A stretch of 64,000 bases of DNA from Shimia marina (GTDB taxonomy: Bacteria > Pseudomonadota > Alphaproteobacteria > Rhodobacterales > Rhodobacteraceae). The stretch lies in the NCBI RefSeq assembly GCF_001458175.1, contig NZ_CYPW01000024.1, forward strand, positions 107,920 to 171,919, in the 5' to 3' direction. The translations under genes were made by a program, and so were the position numbers. The notes under the pieces are model-generated. The model was not told the DNA's origin, did not search any database, and was given only the letters and a program-made list of their open reading frames with translations. How positions within the stretch are numbered: position 1 is the stretch's first letter; the number at the start of each line of letters is the position of its first letter. Shown here piece after piece: positions 31,837 to 41,338 of this stretch.

Positions 31837-33617
31837 TCCGCAAGCCGCTGCGCCCTTTGGCTTCCATTCTGCATGCGCGCACTGCGGGCGAAAACCCAGA
31901 CAGCATTGAGCGCGCCAACAAACGCGCTCGCCATGAGGACATGCGCAATAAATCGCGCGCGCGTGCCGAAGGGCGCCTCTTGATTATGGCGGTGCTCTTT
32001 ACTGGGGCTTTTGTCACGGTGGGCGCGCGGATGGGCGTGGTGAGCATGTCCGAAGCGGTAGAACCGCGCACGAGCTATGCCGGTAGTCGCATTCAGGCCG
32101 AGCGGGCCGATATTGTGGATCGGCATGGGCGTATTCTGGCGACGAACCTTGAAACCCATGCGCTCTACGCGCAGCCCCATCACATGATCGACAAGGAGCG
32201 CGCCGCCAAAGAACTGGCGGTGATCTTCCCGGATCTGGATGAGGAACGCCTGATTAAAGACTTCACAGGAAAGCGAAAATTCCTCTGGATTAAGAAAAAG
32301 ATCAGCCCAGAGCAGCAGCAGGCGGTGCATGACATCGGTGAGCCGGGGCTCTTGTTTGGGCGTCGGGAAATGCGCCTCTATCCCAATGGGCGGTTGGCCG
32401 CGCATATTCTGGGGGGCGCAAGCTTTGGCAAGGAAGACGTGCATGACGCCGAGCTGATCGGCGTGGCGGGCGTTGAAAGGTATTTCGATGATACCCTGCG
32501 TGATCCGGTCAATGGCGATAGAGCGCTGACGCTGTCGATTGACTTGACGGTGCAGGCCGCCGCAGAGCGCGTGCTGTTTGGCGGTATGAAGCTGATGAAT
32601 GCCAAAGGTGCCAGCTCGGTGCTGATGGATGTGCACACCGGTGAGATCATTTCGATGGTCAGCCTGCCGGATTTTGATCCCAACAATCGCCCCCGCCCGC
32701 CGGTGCAGGGGCAGGCAGCGGATAGCCCGCTGTTCAACCGTGCGGTGCAGGGGCTGTATGAGCTGGGCTCCACCTTCAAGATTTTCACGGCGGCGCAGTC
32801 CATGGAGCTGGGGTTGGCCAATCCGGAAACAAAAATCGATACAGCCGGGCCGCTGCGGTGGGGGAAATTCCGCATTCGCGACTTCCGCAACTATGGCGCG
32901 CAGCTCACCCTGACCAAGGTGATTGTGAAATCGTCCAATATTGGCACCGCGCGTCTTGCACAGTTGATTGGCGCTGCGCGCCAACAGGAGTTCCTGCAGA
33001 GCCTCGGTTTCTTCAAGCCCACTCCGGTGGAGTTGGTTGAGGCGGGCGGGGCGCAGCCATTGTTGCCTAAGAACTGGTCTGAACTGTCCACCATGACCAT
33101 TTCATACGGTCATGGCATGTCGGCAAGCCCGCTGCACCTGGCGGCAGGGTATGCGGCGATTGCAAATGGTGGCACACGGGTGACGCCCACGATTTTGAAG
33201 CAGACGGAGGCGGTCGTGGGGCCGCGCGTGATGACAGCGGCCAGTGCGGAGGCGTCCCGGTTGATGCTGCGTAAAGTGGTAAGCGAAGGCACCGCCTCCT
33301 TTGGTGAGGTGCCGGGCTACGCGGTGGGCGGCAAAACCGGCACGGCCGATAAGCCGCTGGAAAATGGGCGTGGGTATTATGAAGACAAGGTGATCGCCAC
33401 ATTTGCGGCGATGTTTCCCTCTCATGCGCCAAAATATGTGCTGATCCTGTCGCTGGATGAGCCTGTGGAAACCACAGGGGATGAGCCGCGCCGCACGGCG
33501 GGCTGGACAGCCGTCCCGGTTGCCGCAGAAATGATCGCGCGCGTGGCTCCGCTCTTGGGGTTGCGTCCGGAAGTTGAACCCGCGCCATTGGCTGATATAA
33601 CGCTGACGTCAAACTAA
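31833..33617 (+). CDS. ftsI: Peptidoglycan transpeptidase FtsI (PBP3)
   Basis: Septal class B penicillin-binding protein. A cytoplasmic tail of about 47 residues precedes one membrane helix (48-66), then the dimerisation domain with RADIVDRHGRILATN (residues 91-105), and the transpeptidase domain. Active-site motifs are all present: STFK at 313-316, SSN at 367-369 and KTGT at 501-504. It has 594 residues. The start overlaps the ftsL stop by four bases. Confidence 0.97.
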   Translation: MIRKPLRPLASILHARTAGENPDSIERANKRARHEDMRNKSRARAEGRLLIMAVLFTGAFVTVGARMGVVSMSEAVEPRTSYAGSRIQAERADIVDRHGRILATNLETHALYAQPHHMIDKERAAKELAVIFPDLDEERLIKDFTGKRKFLWIKKKISPEQQQAVHDIGEPGLLFGRREMRLYPNGRLAAHILGGASFGKEDVHDAELIGVAGVERYFDDTLRDPVNGDRALTLSIDLTVQAAAERVLFGGMKLMNAKGASSVLMDVHTGEIISMVSLPDFDPNNRPRPPVQGQAADSPLFNRAVQGLYELGSTFKIFTAAQSMELGLANPETKIDTAGPLRWGKFRIRDFRNYGAQLTLTKVIVKSSNIGTARLAQLIGAARQQEFLQSLGFFKPTPVELVEAGGAQPLLPKNWSELSTMTISYGHGMSASPLHLAAGYAAIANGGTRVTPTILKQTEAVVGPRVMTAASAEASRLMLRKVVSEGTASFGEVPGYAVGGKTGTADKPLENGRGYYEDKVIATFAAMFPSHAPKYVLILSLDEPVETTGDEPRRTAGWTAVPVAAEMIARVAPLLGLRPEVEPAPLADITLTSN

Positions 33618-33644
33618 CCAAGCCGAATAAGGGCGGAACTCTCG

Positions 33645-35126
33645 ATGGCAGCAGGCACAAAGAAGCTTTCAGATTTGGGCCTGACGGCCCTTGCGGGTGC
33701 TAATCCAGATATTACGGGTCTTGCCGTAGACAGCCGTGATGTGAAGGAGGGATTCCTCTTTGCGGCCCTGCCGGGCACCCGTGTGCATGGTGGCACATTT
33801 ATTCAATTTGCTCTGCGTATGGGCGCTGCTGCCATTCTCACCGATGCAGCAGGCGCCAAAATCGCCGAGCAGGAGCTGGCGGCGAGCGATGCTGCACTGG
33901 TGATTGCAGAAGATCCCCGTCAGGCGCTCGCCTATACCTCTGCGCTCTTCTTTGGCGCGCAGCCGGGTATCATGGCGGCGGTGACTGGCACAAATGGCAA
34001 AACCTCCGTGGCAACCTTTCTGCGGATGATCTGGCAGTTGATGGGGCTGGAGGCGGTTAATCTTGGCACCACGGGGGTGGAAGGCGATTTTACCGCACCG
34101 CTCAATCATACCACGCCAGAGCCGATCACCCTGCATCGCACATTGGCGGCGGCGGCTGAGGCGGGGATTGGTTTTGGCGCGATGGAAGCCTCGTCGCATG
34201 GATTGGCGCAATGCCGTCTTGATGGTGTTCAGCTCAAAGCTGCAGGTTTCACCAATTTCACGCAGGACCATCTGGATTACCACGCAAGCTTTGAGGACTA
34301 TTTCAATGCGAAAGCGGGGCTGTTTGCACGGGTGTTGCCCGAGGAAGGCACCGCAGTGATCAATATAGATGATCCGCGCGGGCTTGATATGGCGATGATC
34401 GCGGGCGGCCGTGGGCAGGGTGTGCTGACGGTGGGCAAGGGAGAGGCTGATCTGGCGCTTATGGCGCAGCGGTTTGATGCCACTGGCCAGGATATACGGT
34501 TCAGCTTTCGTGGCAAAGCCTATCAGGCGCGGCTCAACCTGCTGGGCGGTTTTCAGGCAGAGAATGTGCTGCTTGCCGCAGGCCTTGCCATTGCCTGTGG
34601 CGCAGAGCCGGAGCGGGTGTTTGAGGTGTTGGGCGACCTCAAGGGGGTGCGCGGGCGGATGCAGCTGGCCGCGACGCGCGCTAATGGTGCTGCGGTTTTT
34701 GTGGATTACGCCCATACGCCTGATGCAGTGGCCACTGCGTTGAAGGCCATGCGGCCCCATGTGATGGGCCGGTTGATTGTGATTGTGGGGGCGGGCGGCG
34801 ACCGGGATGCGGCCAAACGCCCGTTGATGGGGCAGGCTGCGGCAGAAAATGCCGATGTGGTTTTTGTCACAGACGACAACCCACGCACCGAAGATCCGGC
34901 GCTGATCCGCGCGGCGGTGATGGGGGGCGCGCCCGGCGCAACCGAAGTTGGAGATCGTGCGGAGGCCATTCTGCGCGGCGTGGATGCACTTGGGCCGGGG
35001 GACACGCTGTTGATTGCTGGCAAAGGCCATGAAAGCGGGCAGATTATCGGCGAAGATGTGCTGCCTTTTGATGATTGTGAACAGGCCAGCGTTGCGGTCG
35101 CTGCGCTGGATGGGGGGCTGGCATGA
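33645..35126 (+). CDS. murE: UDP-MurNAc-tripeptide ligase MurE (meso-DAP adding)
   Basis: Adds the third amino acid to UDP-MurNAc-L-Ala-D-Glu. The ATP-binding TGTNGKTSVATF loop, the TTGVEGDF and TTPEP substrate segments, and the DNPR motif (VTDDNPRTEDPALI) are visible; DNPR marks enzymes that add meso-diaminopimelate. GKGHESGQ near the C-terminus is also typical. It has 493 residues. It follows ftsI after 27 bp and its stop overlaps the murF start. Confidence 0.97.
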   Translation: MAAGTKKLSDLGLTALAGANPDITGLAVDSRDVKEGFLFAALPGTRVHGGTFIQFALRMGAAAILTDAAGAKIAEQELAASDAALVIAEDPRQALAYTSALFFGAQPGIMAAVTGTNGKTSVATFLRMIWQLMGLEAVNLGTTGVEGDFTAPLNHTTPEPITLHRTLAAAAEAGIGFGAMEASSHGLAQCRLDGVQLKAAGFTNFTQDHLDYHASFEDYFNAKAGLFARVLPEEGTAVINIDDPRGLDMAMIAGGRGQGVLTVGKGEADLALMAQRFDATGQDIRFSFRGKAYQARLNLLGGFQAENVLLAAGLAIACGAEPERVFEVLGDLKGVRGRMQLAATRANGAAVFVDYAHTPDAVATALKAMRPHVMGRLIVIVGAGGDRDAAKRPLMGQAAAENADVVFVTDDNPRTEDPALIRAAVMGGAPGATEVGDRAEAILRGVDALGPGDTLLIAGKGHESGQIIGEDVLPFDDCEQASVAVAALDGGLA

Positions 35127-36577
35127 CACTTTGGACATCAGCAGAGGCCGCGCAGGCCACGGGTGGCTCTGCCACAACTGCCTGGGAATGTAGCGGCATT
35201 TCCATTGATACGCGCACGCTTCAGCCTGGTGATTTGTTTGTCGCCCTTAAAGCGGCGCGGGACGGGCATGATTTTGTGGCGCAAGCTCTAGAGCAGGGCG
35301 CAGCGGCGGCGCTGGTCTCCCGCGTGCCTGAGGGCGTGGCCGAGGATGCGCCACTCTTGCTGGTTGAGGATGTGCTGCGCGGGTTGGAAGCATTGGGCCG
35401 GGCCGGGCGGGCACGCACAGAGGCCCGTGTTGTGGCCGTGACGGGATCGGTTGGCAAAACCTCCACCAAAGAAATGCTGCGTGCCATGCTTACGGCGCAG
35501 GGTAAAACTCATGCTTCTGTGGCAAGCTACAACAATCATTGGGGGGTGCCGCTCACTTTGGCACGGATGCCGAAAGACAGCGACTTTGCGGTCATCGAAA
35601 TTGGCATGAACCACCCCGGAGAGATTTCGCCGCTGGCACAGATGGCGCGCCCTCATGTGGCGCTGGTGACCACTGTGGCCGCCGTGCATCTGGAAGCTTT
35701 TGACGATGTGTCAGGCATCGCGCGGGAAAAGGCGGCGATTTTTGACGGGCTGGAGCCTGCGGGGGTGGCCATTGTCAACGCAGATGTGGACACCGCCGAG
35801 GTTTTGATGGCGCAGGCGGTGGCACGGAGTAAGAACATTGAGGGGCGTATCTGCTCTTTCGGAGAGCGGTCCACCGACTGGCAGCTGGAAGAGATCACGC
35901 TTCAGGGAAATGTCACCGTAGCGCGTGCTGTGCATGCTGATGCGCCTTTGCTGTTCAAAGTGCAAAGTGCGGGGCGTCACTTTGCCATGAACGCCCTTGG
36001 CGCGCTTGCTGCCGTTGAGGCGCTTGGCGCAGATCTGGCGCTGGCCGTCGCAGATCTGGGCCGCTGGAGCCCTTTCAAAGGGCGCGGAACGCGTGAGACG
36101 GTTGTACTGGATCCGGTGGAGACAGAGCGCAGCCTTGAGCTGATTGACGAAGCTTACAATGCCAACCCCACCAGTCTGGGGGCGGCGTTTGAGGTGCTGG
36201 CGGCGGCAGAGGTACACCACAATGTCGGGCGCATCGGACAGGGGCGGCGCATTGCCATTGTTGGCGATATGAAAGAGCTGGGCCCGCAAGAGGCGCAGAT
36301 GCATGCGGATCTGGCCGCGCACTCCGCCATGGCAGATATCGACGTTGTGCATTGTATTGGCCCGCTGATGCAGCATTTGCATGCGGCCCTGCCAGAGAGC
36401 AAACGTGGAGAATGGCGCGCCACAAGTGCGGAGCTGGTGCCGGAGATACGGCGTTTGGTGGATGCTGGGGACGTGATCATGGCCAAAGGCAGCCTGTCGA
36501 TGGCACTCGCCAAGGTGGTTGACGCCATCCGCAAACTGGGCCATCCCGCTCCGCAATCCAAGAATGAGGACGCGTAA
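35123..36577 (+). CDS. murF: UDP-MurNAc-tripeptide:D-Ala-D-Ala ligase MurF
   Basis: Adds D-Ala-D-Ala to complete the UDP-MurNAc pentapeptide. The 484-residue protein has the ATP-binding [12 protein letters not shown] loop, the [12 protein letters not shown] motif, [10 protein letters not shown] and the [11 protein letters not shown] segment specific to MurF. Start overlaps the murE stop (ATGA) and its stop is directly at the mraY ATG, so the genes are translationally coupled. Confidence 0.97.
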   Translation: MTLWTSAEAAQATGGSATTAWECSGISIDTRTLQPGDLFVALKAARDGHDFVAQALEQGAAAALVSRVPEGVAEDAPLLLVEDVLRGLEALGRAGRARTEARVVAVTGSVGKTSTKEMLRAMLTAQGKTHASVASYNNHWGVPLTLARMPKDSDFAVIEIGMNHPGEISPLAQMARPHVALVTTVAAVHLEAFDDVSGIAREKAAIFDGLEPAGVAIVNADVDTAEVLMAQAVARSKNIEGRICSFGERSTDWQLEEITLQGNVTVARAVHADAPLLFKVQSAGRHFAMNALGALAAVEALGADLALAVADLGRWSPFKGRGTRETVVLDPVETERSLELIDEAYNANPTSLGAAFEVLAAAEVHHNVGRIGQGRRIAIVGDMKELGPQEAQMHADLAAHSAMADIDVVHCIGPLMQHLHAALPESKRGEWRATSAELVPEIRRLVDAGDVIMAKGSLSMALAKVVDAIRKLGHPAPQSKNEDA

Positions 36578-37659
36578 TGTTATTTTGGCTGACCGAGCTG
36601 TCGGACGGCGGTGATTTTTTCAATCTGTTCCGCTATATCACTTTCCGCGCTGGCGGCGCCTTCATGACGGCGCTGATCTTTGGCTTTCTGTTTGGCAAGC
36701 CCTTGATCAATGTGCTGCGCCGCAAACAGGGCAAAGGCCAACCCATTCGCGATGATGGCCCTGAAGGACATTTTGCCAAGGCGGGCACGCCCACCATGGG
36801 CGGGCTGCTGATTGTTGGCGCGCTGGTGACCTCGACATTGCTCTGGGCGCGCTGGGACAATGGCTTTGTCTGGCTCGTGCTGTTTGTGACCCTCTCTTAC
36901 GGTTTGATCGGCTTTGCCGATGATTATGCGAAGGTGTCCAAACAGAACACCAAAGGCGTGTCCGGGAAAATCCGGCTGTTGCTGGGCTTTTTGATTGCCG
37001 GTGTGGCCGGGCTTTGGGCCACCTATCTGCAGCCGGATGTGTTGCAGCTTCAACTGGCGGTGCCGGTCTTCAAAGAAGTGCTGATCAATCTGAGCTGGGC
37101 CTATATTCCCTTTGCCATGTTTGTGGTGGTGGGCGCGGCCAATGCTGTGAACCTCACAGATGGTCTGGATGGGCTTGCGATTATGCCGGTGATGATTGCC
37201 GCAGGCGCGCTTGGGGTGATTGCCTATGCGGTGGGCCGCGTGGATTTCACGGAATATCTGGATGTACATTATGTGCCGGGCACCGGTGAGATCCTGATTT
37301 TTGTGGCGGGTCTCATCGGCGGCGGACTTGGGTTCCTGTGGTATAATGCTCCGCCTGCTGCGGTGTTTATGGGCGACACCGGCTCGCTGGCGCTTGGCGG
37401 CGCATTGGGGGCGATTGCGGTTTCCACCAAACATGAGCTGGTTCTGGGCATCATTGGCGGGCTGTTTGTTGTGGAGGCCCTGAGTGTGATCATTCAGGTG
37501 TTCTATTTCAAACGCACCGGCAAGCGGGTCTTCCTGATGGCACCGATCCACCACCACTATGAGAAAAAAGGCTGGTCAGAGCCGCAGATCGTGATCCGCT
37601 TCTGGATCATTGCAGTGATCCTCGCAATGATCGGTCTGGCAACCCTTAAGCTGCGCTAA
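36577..37659 (+). CDS. mraY: Phospho-MurNAc-pentapeptide transferase MraY
   Basis: Integral membrane enzyme that transfers phospho-MurNAc-pentapeptide to undecaprenyl phosphate to give lipid I. It has about ten helices in 360 residues and all family motifs: GTPTMGG near residue 68, [11 protein letters not shown] (the catalytic Asp pair), [22 protein letters not shown] and the HHHYEKKGW loop. It is the last gene of the first dcw unit; 302 bp with three hairpins, one a strong terminator, separate it from murD. Confidence 0.97.
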   Translation: MLFWLTELSDGGDFFNLFRYITFRAGGAFMTALIFGFLFGKPLINVLRRKQGKGQPIRDDGPEGHFAKAGTPTMGGLLIVGALVTSTLLWARWDNGFVWLVLFVTLSYGLIGFADDYAKVSKQNTKGVSGKIRLLLGFLIAGVAGLWATYLQPDVLQLQLAVPVFKEVLINLSWAYIPFAMFVVVGAANAVNLTDGLDGLAIMPVMIAAGALGVIAYAVGRVDFTEYLDVHYVPGTGEILIFVAGLIGGGLGFLWYNAPPAAVFMGDTGSLALGGALGAIAVSTKHELVLGIIGGLFVVEALSVIIQVFYFKRTGKRVFLMAPIHHHYEKKGWSEPQIVIRFWIIAVILAMIGLATLKLR

Positions 37660-37699
37660 GCCAAACCTGCGCCAGGTCTGTCGCGCGGAGTCAGGCGGT

Positions 37700-37788
37700 G
37701 CGGGCTCCCGCGCTTTTGAGACACAGGCAAGCCTGTGCACAAAACCTTGGGCCGAGCCCGTGCAAATGCACGGGCTCGGCCGCTTTTT
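37700..37788 (+). terminator. Triple hairpin with strong terminator between mraY and murD
   Basis: Three stems in a row: GCGGG-CT-CCCGC (37700-37711, then GCTTTT), CACAGGC-AA-GCCTGTG (37722-37737), and a perfect 15-bp stem, GGCCGAGCCCGTGCA (37750-37764) with its complement (37767-37781), followed by GCTTTTT. The last is among the strongest terminator-like structures in the window, yet it lies inside the dcw cluster. The remaining 170 bp before murD hold no convincing gene and presumably carry the murD promoter. Confidence 0.82.
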
Positions 37789-37961
37789 GCGACTGGCGGT
37801 TGCTCGCCATACTCCCAAAGCTTTCGGACAAGTCCTTCTCTGTGCGCCACGTTTGAGGCTTGTTGCACCTCCCTCTCAGGACGACGTATTGCGGCGCGCG
37901 CCTCTTGTGTCGCCGCTATGGGAAAGGCACTGTGCGGCCAAGTTGAGTTGGGGGACAGGGC

Positions 37962-39374
37962 ATGATTCCGGTACAGGGTTTTGAAGGCGCGAAGGTGGCT
38001 GTTTTGGGCCTGGGCCGTTCCGGTCTGGCGACCGCGCGGGCGTTGCGCGCCGGTGGCGCAGAGGCGCTGTGCTGGGATGACAACCCCAAAGCCCGTGATG
38101 TGGCGATGGCAGACGGGTTCCACTGCACAGATCTCCTCAAACAGAGGGCTTTTGAGGATGTGGCCAGTTTGATCGTGAGCCCCGGCATTCCGCATCTTTA
38201 CCCCACGCCCAACCCGGTGGTGGCCGCCGCACTGGAAGCGGGCGTGCCTGTGGACAATGACATTGGGTTGTTCTTCCGCTCTTTTGCGAGCGGGGACTGG
38301 GCGCTGTTTGACACGCCCCCCAAGGTGGTCGCCGTGACCGGATCCAATGGGAAATCCACAACCTCTGCGCTGATCCACCATGTGCTGTCTGAGGCGGGGC
38401 GTCGCACGCAGCTGGCTGGCAATATCGGGCGCGGCGTGCTTGATCTGGATCCGGCAGAGGATGGCGATGTGATCGTGCTGGAACTGTCCAGCTATCAGAC
38501 CGATCTGGCCCGCAGTCTGACGCCGGACATCGCTGTGTTCACCAACCTGAGCCCGGACCATCTCGATCGCCATGCGGGGATGGGGGGATATTTCGCCGCC
38601 AAGCGCCGCCTGTTTGCGGAGGGTGGCCCGGATCGCGCAATCATCGGCGTGGATGAAATCGAGGGGCGTTATCTTGCGGGGCAGCTTGCAGAAGGCGCGG
38701 TGGATGATCGTGTGATGCGTATTTCCACTGAGCGTAAACTTACCGGCGCGGGCTGGAATATCTTTGCGCGCAAAGGGTTTTTGAGTGAATACCGCAAAGG
38801 ACGACAGGCTGGGGCGATTGATCTGCGTGCCATTAAGGGGCTGCCGGGCGCGCATAATCATCAAAATGCCTGCGCGGCCTATGCGGTTTGTCGTGCGCTT
38901 GGCTTGGCGCCAAGGGTGATTGAGGCTGGCTTTGCCTCTTTTGGTGGCTTGCCGCACCGCAGTCAGATCATCGCGGAAGCAGGGGGTGTGACCTATGTGA
39001 ATGACAGCAAGGCAACCAATGTGGATGCCGCCAAAAAAGCTCTTGCGGCTTTCAAGAACATCCGCTGGATCTGTGGAGGCTTGGAGAAAGAGGGCGGGCT
39101 CACGGATTTGTTGGGCAGCACAGGGCAGGTGGTGAAAGCCTATGTGATCGGGCGGGAGGCGGCCAATTTCGCCATGCAGCTCAAAGGCGTTGAGGCGGAA
39201 GTCTGTACCACAATGGAGGAGGCCGTTGCGCAGGCCATGGCGCAGGCCGAGGAGGGGGATACCGTACTGCTGGCACCGGCGGCGGCCAGTTTTGACCAAT
39301 ATGACAGCTTTGAAAAACGCGGTGCGGATTTTGAGGCCTGCGTAAAACGTGGTCTTAAGGCGCGCGATACCTAG
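37962..39374 (+). CDS. murD: UDP-MurNAc-L-Ala-D-Glu ligase MurD
   Basis: Adds D-glutamate to UDP-MurNAc-L-Ala. The 470-residue protein has an N-terminal UDP-binding domain ([15 protein letters not shown]), the ATP loop [13 protein letters not shown], the LSSYQTDL segment and the C-terminal [16 protein letters not shown] motif of MurD. The ATG at 37962 has a GGGGGAC ribosome site. It is cut off from mraY by a terminator and probably starts a second transcript, together with the HPF-type gene downstream. Confidence 0.97.
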   Translation: MIPVQGFEGAKVAVLGLGRSGLATARALRAGGAEALCWDDNPKARDVAMADGFHCTDLLKQRAFEDVASLIVSPGIPHLYPTPNPVVAAALEAGVPVDNDIGLFFRSFASGDWALFDTPPKVVAVTGSNGKSTTSALIHHVLSEAGRRTQLAGNIGRGVLDLDPAEDGDVIVLELSSYQTDLARSLTPDIAVFTNLSPDHLDRHAGMGGYFAAKRRLFAEGGPDRAIIGVDEIEGRYLAGQLAEGAVDDRVMRISTERKLTGAGWNIFARKGFLSEYRKGRQAGAIDLRAIKGLPGAHNHQNACAAYAVCRALGLAPRVIEAGFASFGGLPHRSQIIAEAGGVTYVNDSKATNVDAAKKALAAFKNIRWICGGLEKEGGLTDLLGSTGQVVKAYVIGREAANFAMQLKGVEAEVCTTMEEAVAQAMAQAEEGDTVLLAPAAASFDQYDSFEKRGADFEACVKRGLKARDT

Positions 39375-39390
39375 GCGCGTTTTGGCGCCA

Positions 39391-39406
39391 TTTGACGCGT
39401 GTCAAA
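39391..39406. repeat. Small stem-loop between murD and the HPF gene
   Basis: TTTGAC-GCGT-GTCAAA follows GGCGC-GTTTTG-GCGCC (about 39374-39389). Neither has a proper T-run. They may mark a weak terminator after murD or an upstream site for the HPF-type gene. Confidence 0.35.
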
Positions 39407-39531
39407 GCACGGCTGACATCTGTCTGACTATCGTTTCTAAGCAAGGGGATAGCCGCTAAATTGGAGCGCAACCTCTTGTTTGAAAGGATCTCAATCTTAG
39501 ATTTGAGATGTAACGATAGAAGGATGTGACG

Positions 39532-39849
39532 ATGCAAATTCAGGTGAATACCGACAACTTCATTCACGGCGATGCACGTGTGGTCGAAGTCGCTGAACTG
39601 GCGGTGAACGCCGATCTTGACCATCTTCGTGACCGTCTCACACGGGTGGAGGTGCATCTGAAGGATCAGAACGCGGACAAACACGGCCCTGATCACATTC
39701 GCTGTACCATGGAGGCCCGTCCGCGCGGAATGGATCCGCTCTCAGCTCATCATGATGCTGCGGATATTTCTGCGGCTTTGAAGGGCGCGGCCAAGAAATT
39801 GCGCAATCGGTTGTCCAGCGAATTTGGCAAGGCTGACAAGCACCATTGA
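39532..39849 (+). CDS. HPF/RaiA family ribosome-associated protein
   Basis: A 105-residue protein of the ribosome hibernation family (S30AE domain only, no long C-terminal extension). It begins MQIQVNTDNFIHG, has the RLTRVEVHLKDQNADKHG strand and the RCTMEARPRGMDPLSAHH block, then a helix with ALKGAAKKLRNRLSS. Family members bind the 30S subunit in stationary phase. The ATG at 39532 has AAGGA upstream; a GTG two codons before is less likely. Its place after murD, inside the dcw cluster, is unusual. Confidence 0.85.
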   Translation: MQIQVNTDNFIHGDARVVEVAELAVNADLDHLRDRLTRVEVHLKDQNADKHGPDHIRCTMEARPRGMDPLSAHHDAADISAALKGAAKKLRNRLSSEFGKADKHH

Positions 39850-39870
39850 TCCCGAAATGCGAGAGGGCTG

Positions 39871-41067
39871 TCAGGCGCGTGATTGTGCAATCGCCTGTCC
39901 GGCAGCCCAGCCCGATGACCAGGCCCACTGGAAGTTGAAACCGCCCAGCCAGCCGGTGACATCCACCGCTTCGCCAATTGCATAGAGCCCTTTGACCGCC
40001 TTTGCTTCCATGGTCTTGGAAGAGAGCATATCCGTATCGATGCCGCCCAGCGTGACTTCGGCGGTGCGATAGCCTTCGGTGCCTGTGGGCACCATTTGCC
40101 AGTTTTGCAGCGCATCACAGAGGTGGCGCAAAGCGCTGTCTGACTGATCTGCCAGATTTCCGCTAAGATCCATCTGTTCTGTCAGATGATCCACCAGCCG
40201 CGCCGGCAGCAGGCTGGCCAGTTCGGTTGTGAGGTTGCGGCGGCCTTGGGCCTGACGTCGGGCGCGCAGGGTTTCAAAAGGATCGCTGTCGGGGAAAAGA
40301 TTGATCGAGATCGGCTGGCTTTCGCGCCAGTAGGAGCTGATTTGCAGCATGACCGGACCAGAGAGGCCGCGATGGGTGAAGAGCATCGCCTCTTCAAAAG
40401 CCTTGCCATCGGCCGTGGCGCGCACGGGATGCGCCACGCCGGAGATGGGTTTGAAACGCGCGTCTGAGAAGGTGAAGGGCACAAGGCCTGCGCGGGTGTC
40501 TGTGACGGCAAGGCCAAACTGACGGGCGATATCATAGGCAAGGCCCGTGGCACCCATTTTGGGGATGGATTTTCCCCCGGTGGCCAGCACCAGATTGCGG
40601 GTTGTGAGCCTTTGTTGGCGACCTAGGCGTGTGAGTGTGACGCTGAAATCTGTGCCGTCATGGTCAACAGAATCTATGGTGGTGTCCAACCAGAGCGTTG
40701 CGCCCGCCTGTGCCATTTCGGACTGCAACATGGCGATGATGTCTTTGGCGCTGTTGTCACAGAAGAGCTGACCGAGGGTTTTCTCATGATAGGCAATGTC
40801 ATGCCGGGCCATCAGATCGATGAAATCCCACTGGGTGTAACGGCTTAAGGCGGATTTGCAGAAATGCGGATTGGCCGAGAGGAAATTCTCAGGGCTGGCA
40901 TAGAGATTGGTGAAGTTGCAGCGCCCACCGCCGGAAATGCGGATCTTCTCGCCCGGTGCTTTGGCGTGATCCAAAAGCAGCGTGCTGCCGCCGCTTTGCG
41001 TTGCGCACATCATGCCTGCGGCCCCGGCGCCGAGGATGACGGTGTCCCATGTGGTGTGTTCTGCCAT
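39871..41067 (-). CDS. FAD-dependent oxidoreductase, HI0933/BaiN family
   Basis: A 398-residue flavoprotein of the HI0933 (YhiN/BaiN-like) family, function unclear. The N-terminal dinucleotide-binding ILGAGAAGMMCA, the KIRISGGGRCNFTN block, LVLATGGKSIPKMGATG, and the C-terminal FNFQWAWSSGWAAGQA are characteristic; GLYAIGEAVDVTGWLGG also fits. It lies on the opposite strand to every other gene of the dcw cluster and splits murD-HPF from ftsW. Confidence 0.93.
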   Translation of the reverse strand: MAEHTTWDTVILGAGAAGMMCATQSGGSTLLLDHAKAPGEKIRISGGGRCNFTNLYASPENFLSANPHFCKSALSRYTQWDFIDLMARHDIAYHEKTLGQLFCDNSAKDIIAMLQSEMAQAGATLWLDTTIDSVDHDGTDFSVTLTRLGRQQRLTTRNLVLATGGKSIPKMGATGLAYDIARQFGLAVTDTRAGLVPFTFSDARFKPISGVAHPVRATADGKAFEEAMLFTHRGLSGPVMLQISSYWRESQPISINLFPDSDPFETLRARRQAQGRRNLTTELASLLPARLVDHLTEQMDLSGNLADQSDSALRHLCDALQNWQMVPTGTEGYRTAEVTLGGIDTDMLSSKTMEAKAVKGLYAIGEAVDVTGWLGGFNFQWAWSSGWAAGQAIAQSRA

Positions 41068-41152
41068 GGGCGCGGGGTGCCTGACCGCGCGGCTCAGGTC
41101 AAGAGGGAAGCGTGTCTGATGTACGTGCCTGAAGTATGTGCTTTAAGTAAAA

Positions 41153-41211
41153 GGGGCTTTGCCCCGTCACAGCAGGCTGTGACTCCCCAGGATATTTGGG
41201 GTCAAATGAAG
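41153..41211. repeat. Composite palindromic repeat element, copy B
   Basis: Same order as copy A: hairpin 1, GGGGC-TTT-GCCCC (41153-41165); hairpin 2, GTCACAGC-AG-GCTGTGAC (41166-41183); and a 29-bp tail at 41183-41211, CTCCCC-AGGATATTT-GGGGTCAAATGAAG, which differs from copy A at two positions. It lies in the divergent region between the flavoprotein and ftsW, about 130 bp before ftsW. Confidence 0.75.
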
Positions 41212-41338
41212 CGGGCGTGTTTTTGCTGATATGCGGGTGAGGGCAGGATCTCCGTGCTTTCCATAAGGACACATGGGTGTTACTCTTTGTGACAGACCCG
41301 GAAAACGGGCGTTTTGAGGCAGAGATCGGCGGATTTCG

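Noticed and set aside
37656..39299. Long minus-strand open frame opposite murD (and a similar one opposite murE at 33669-35177)
   Set aside because: Low-complexity composition, no motif, fully antisense to murD or murE.
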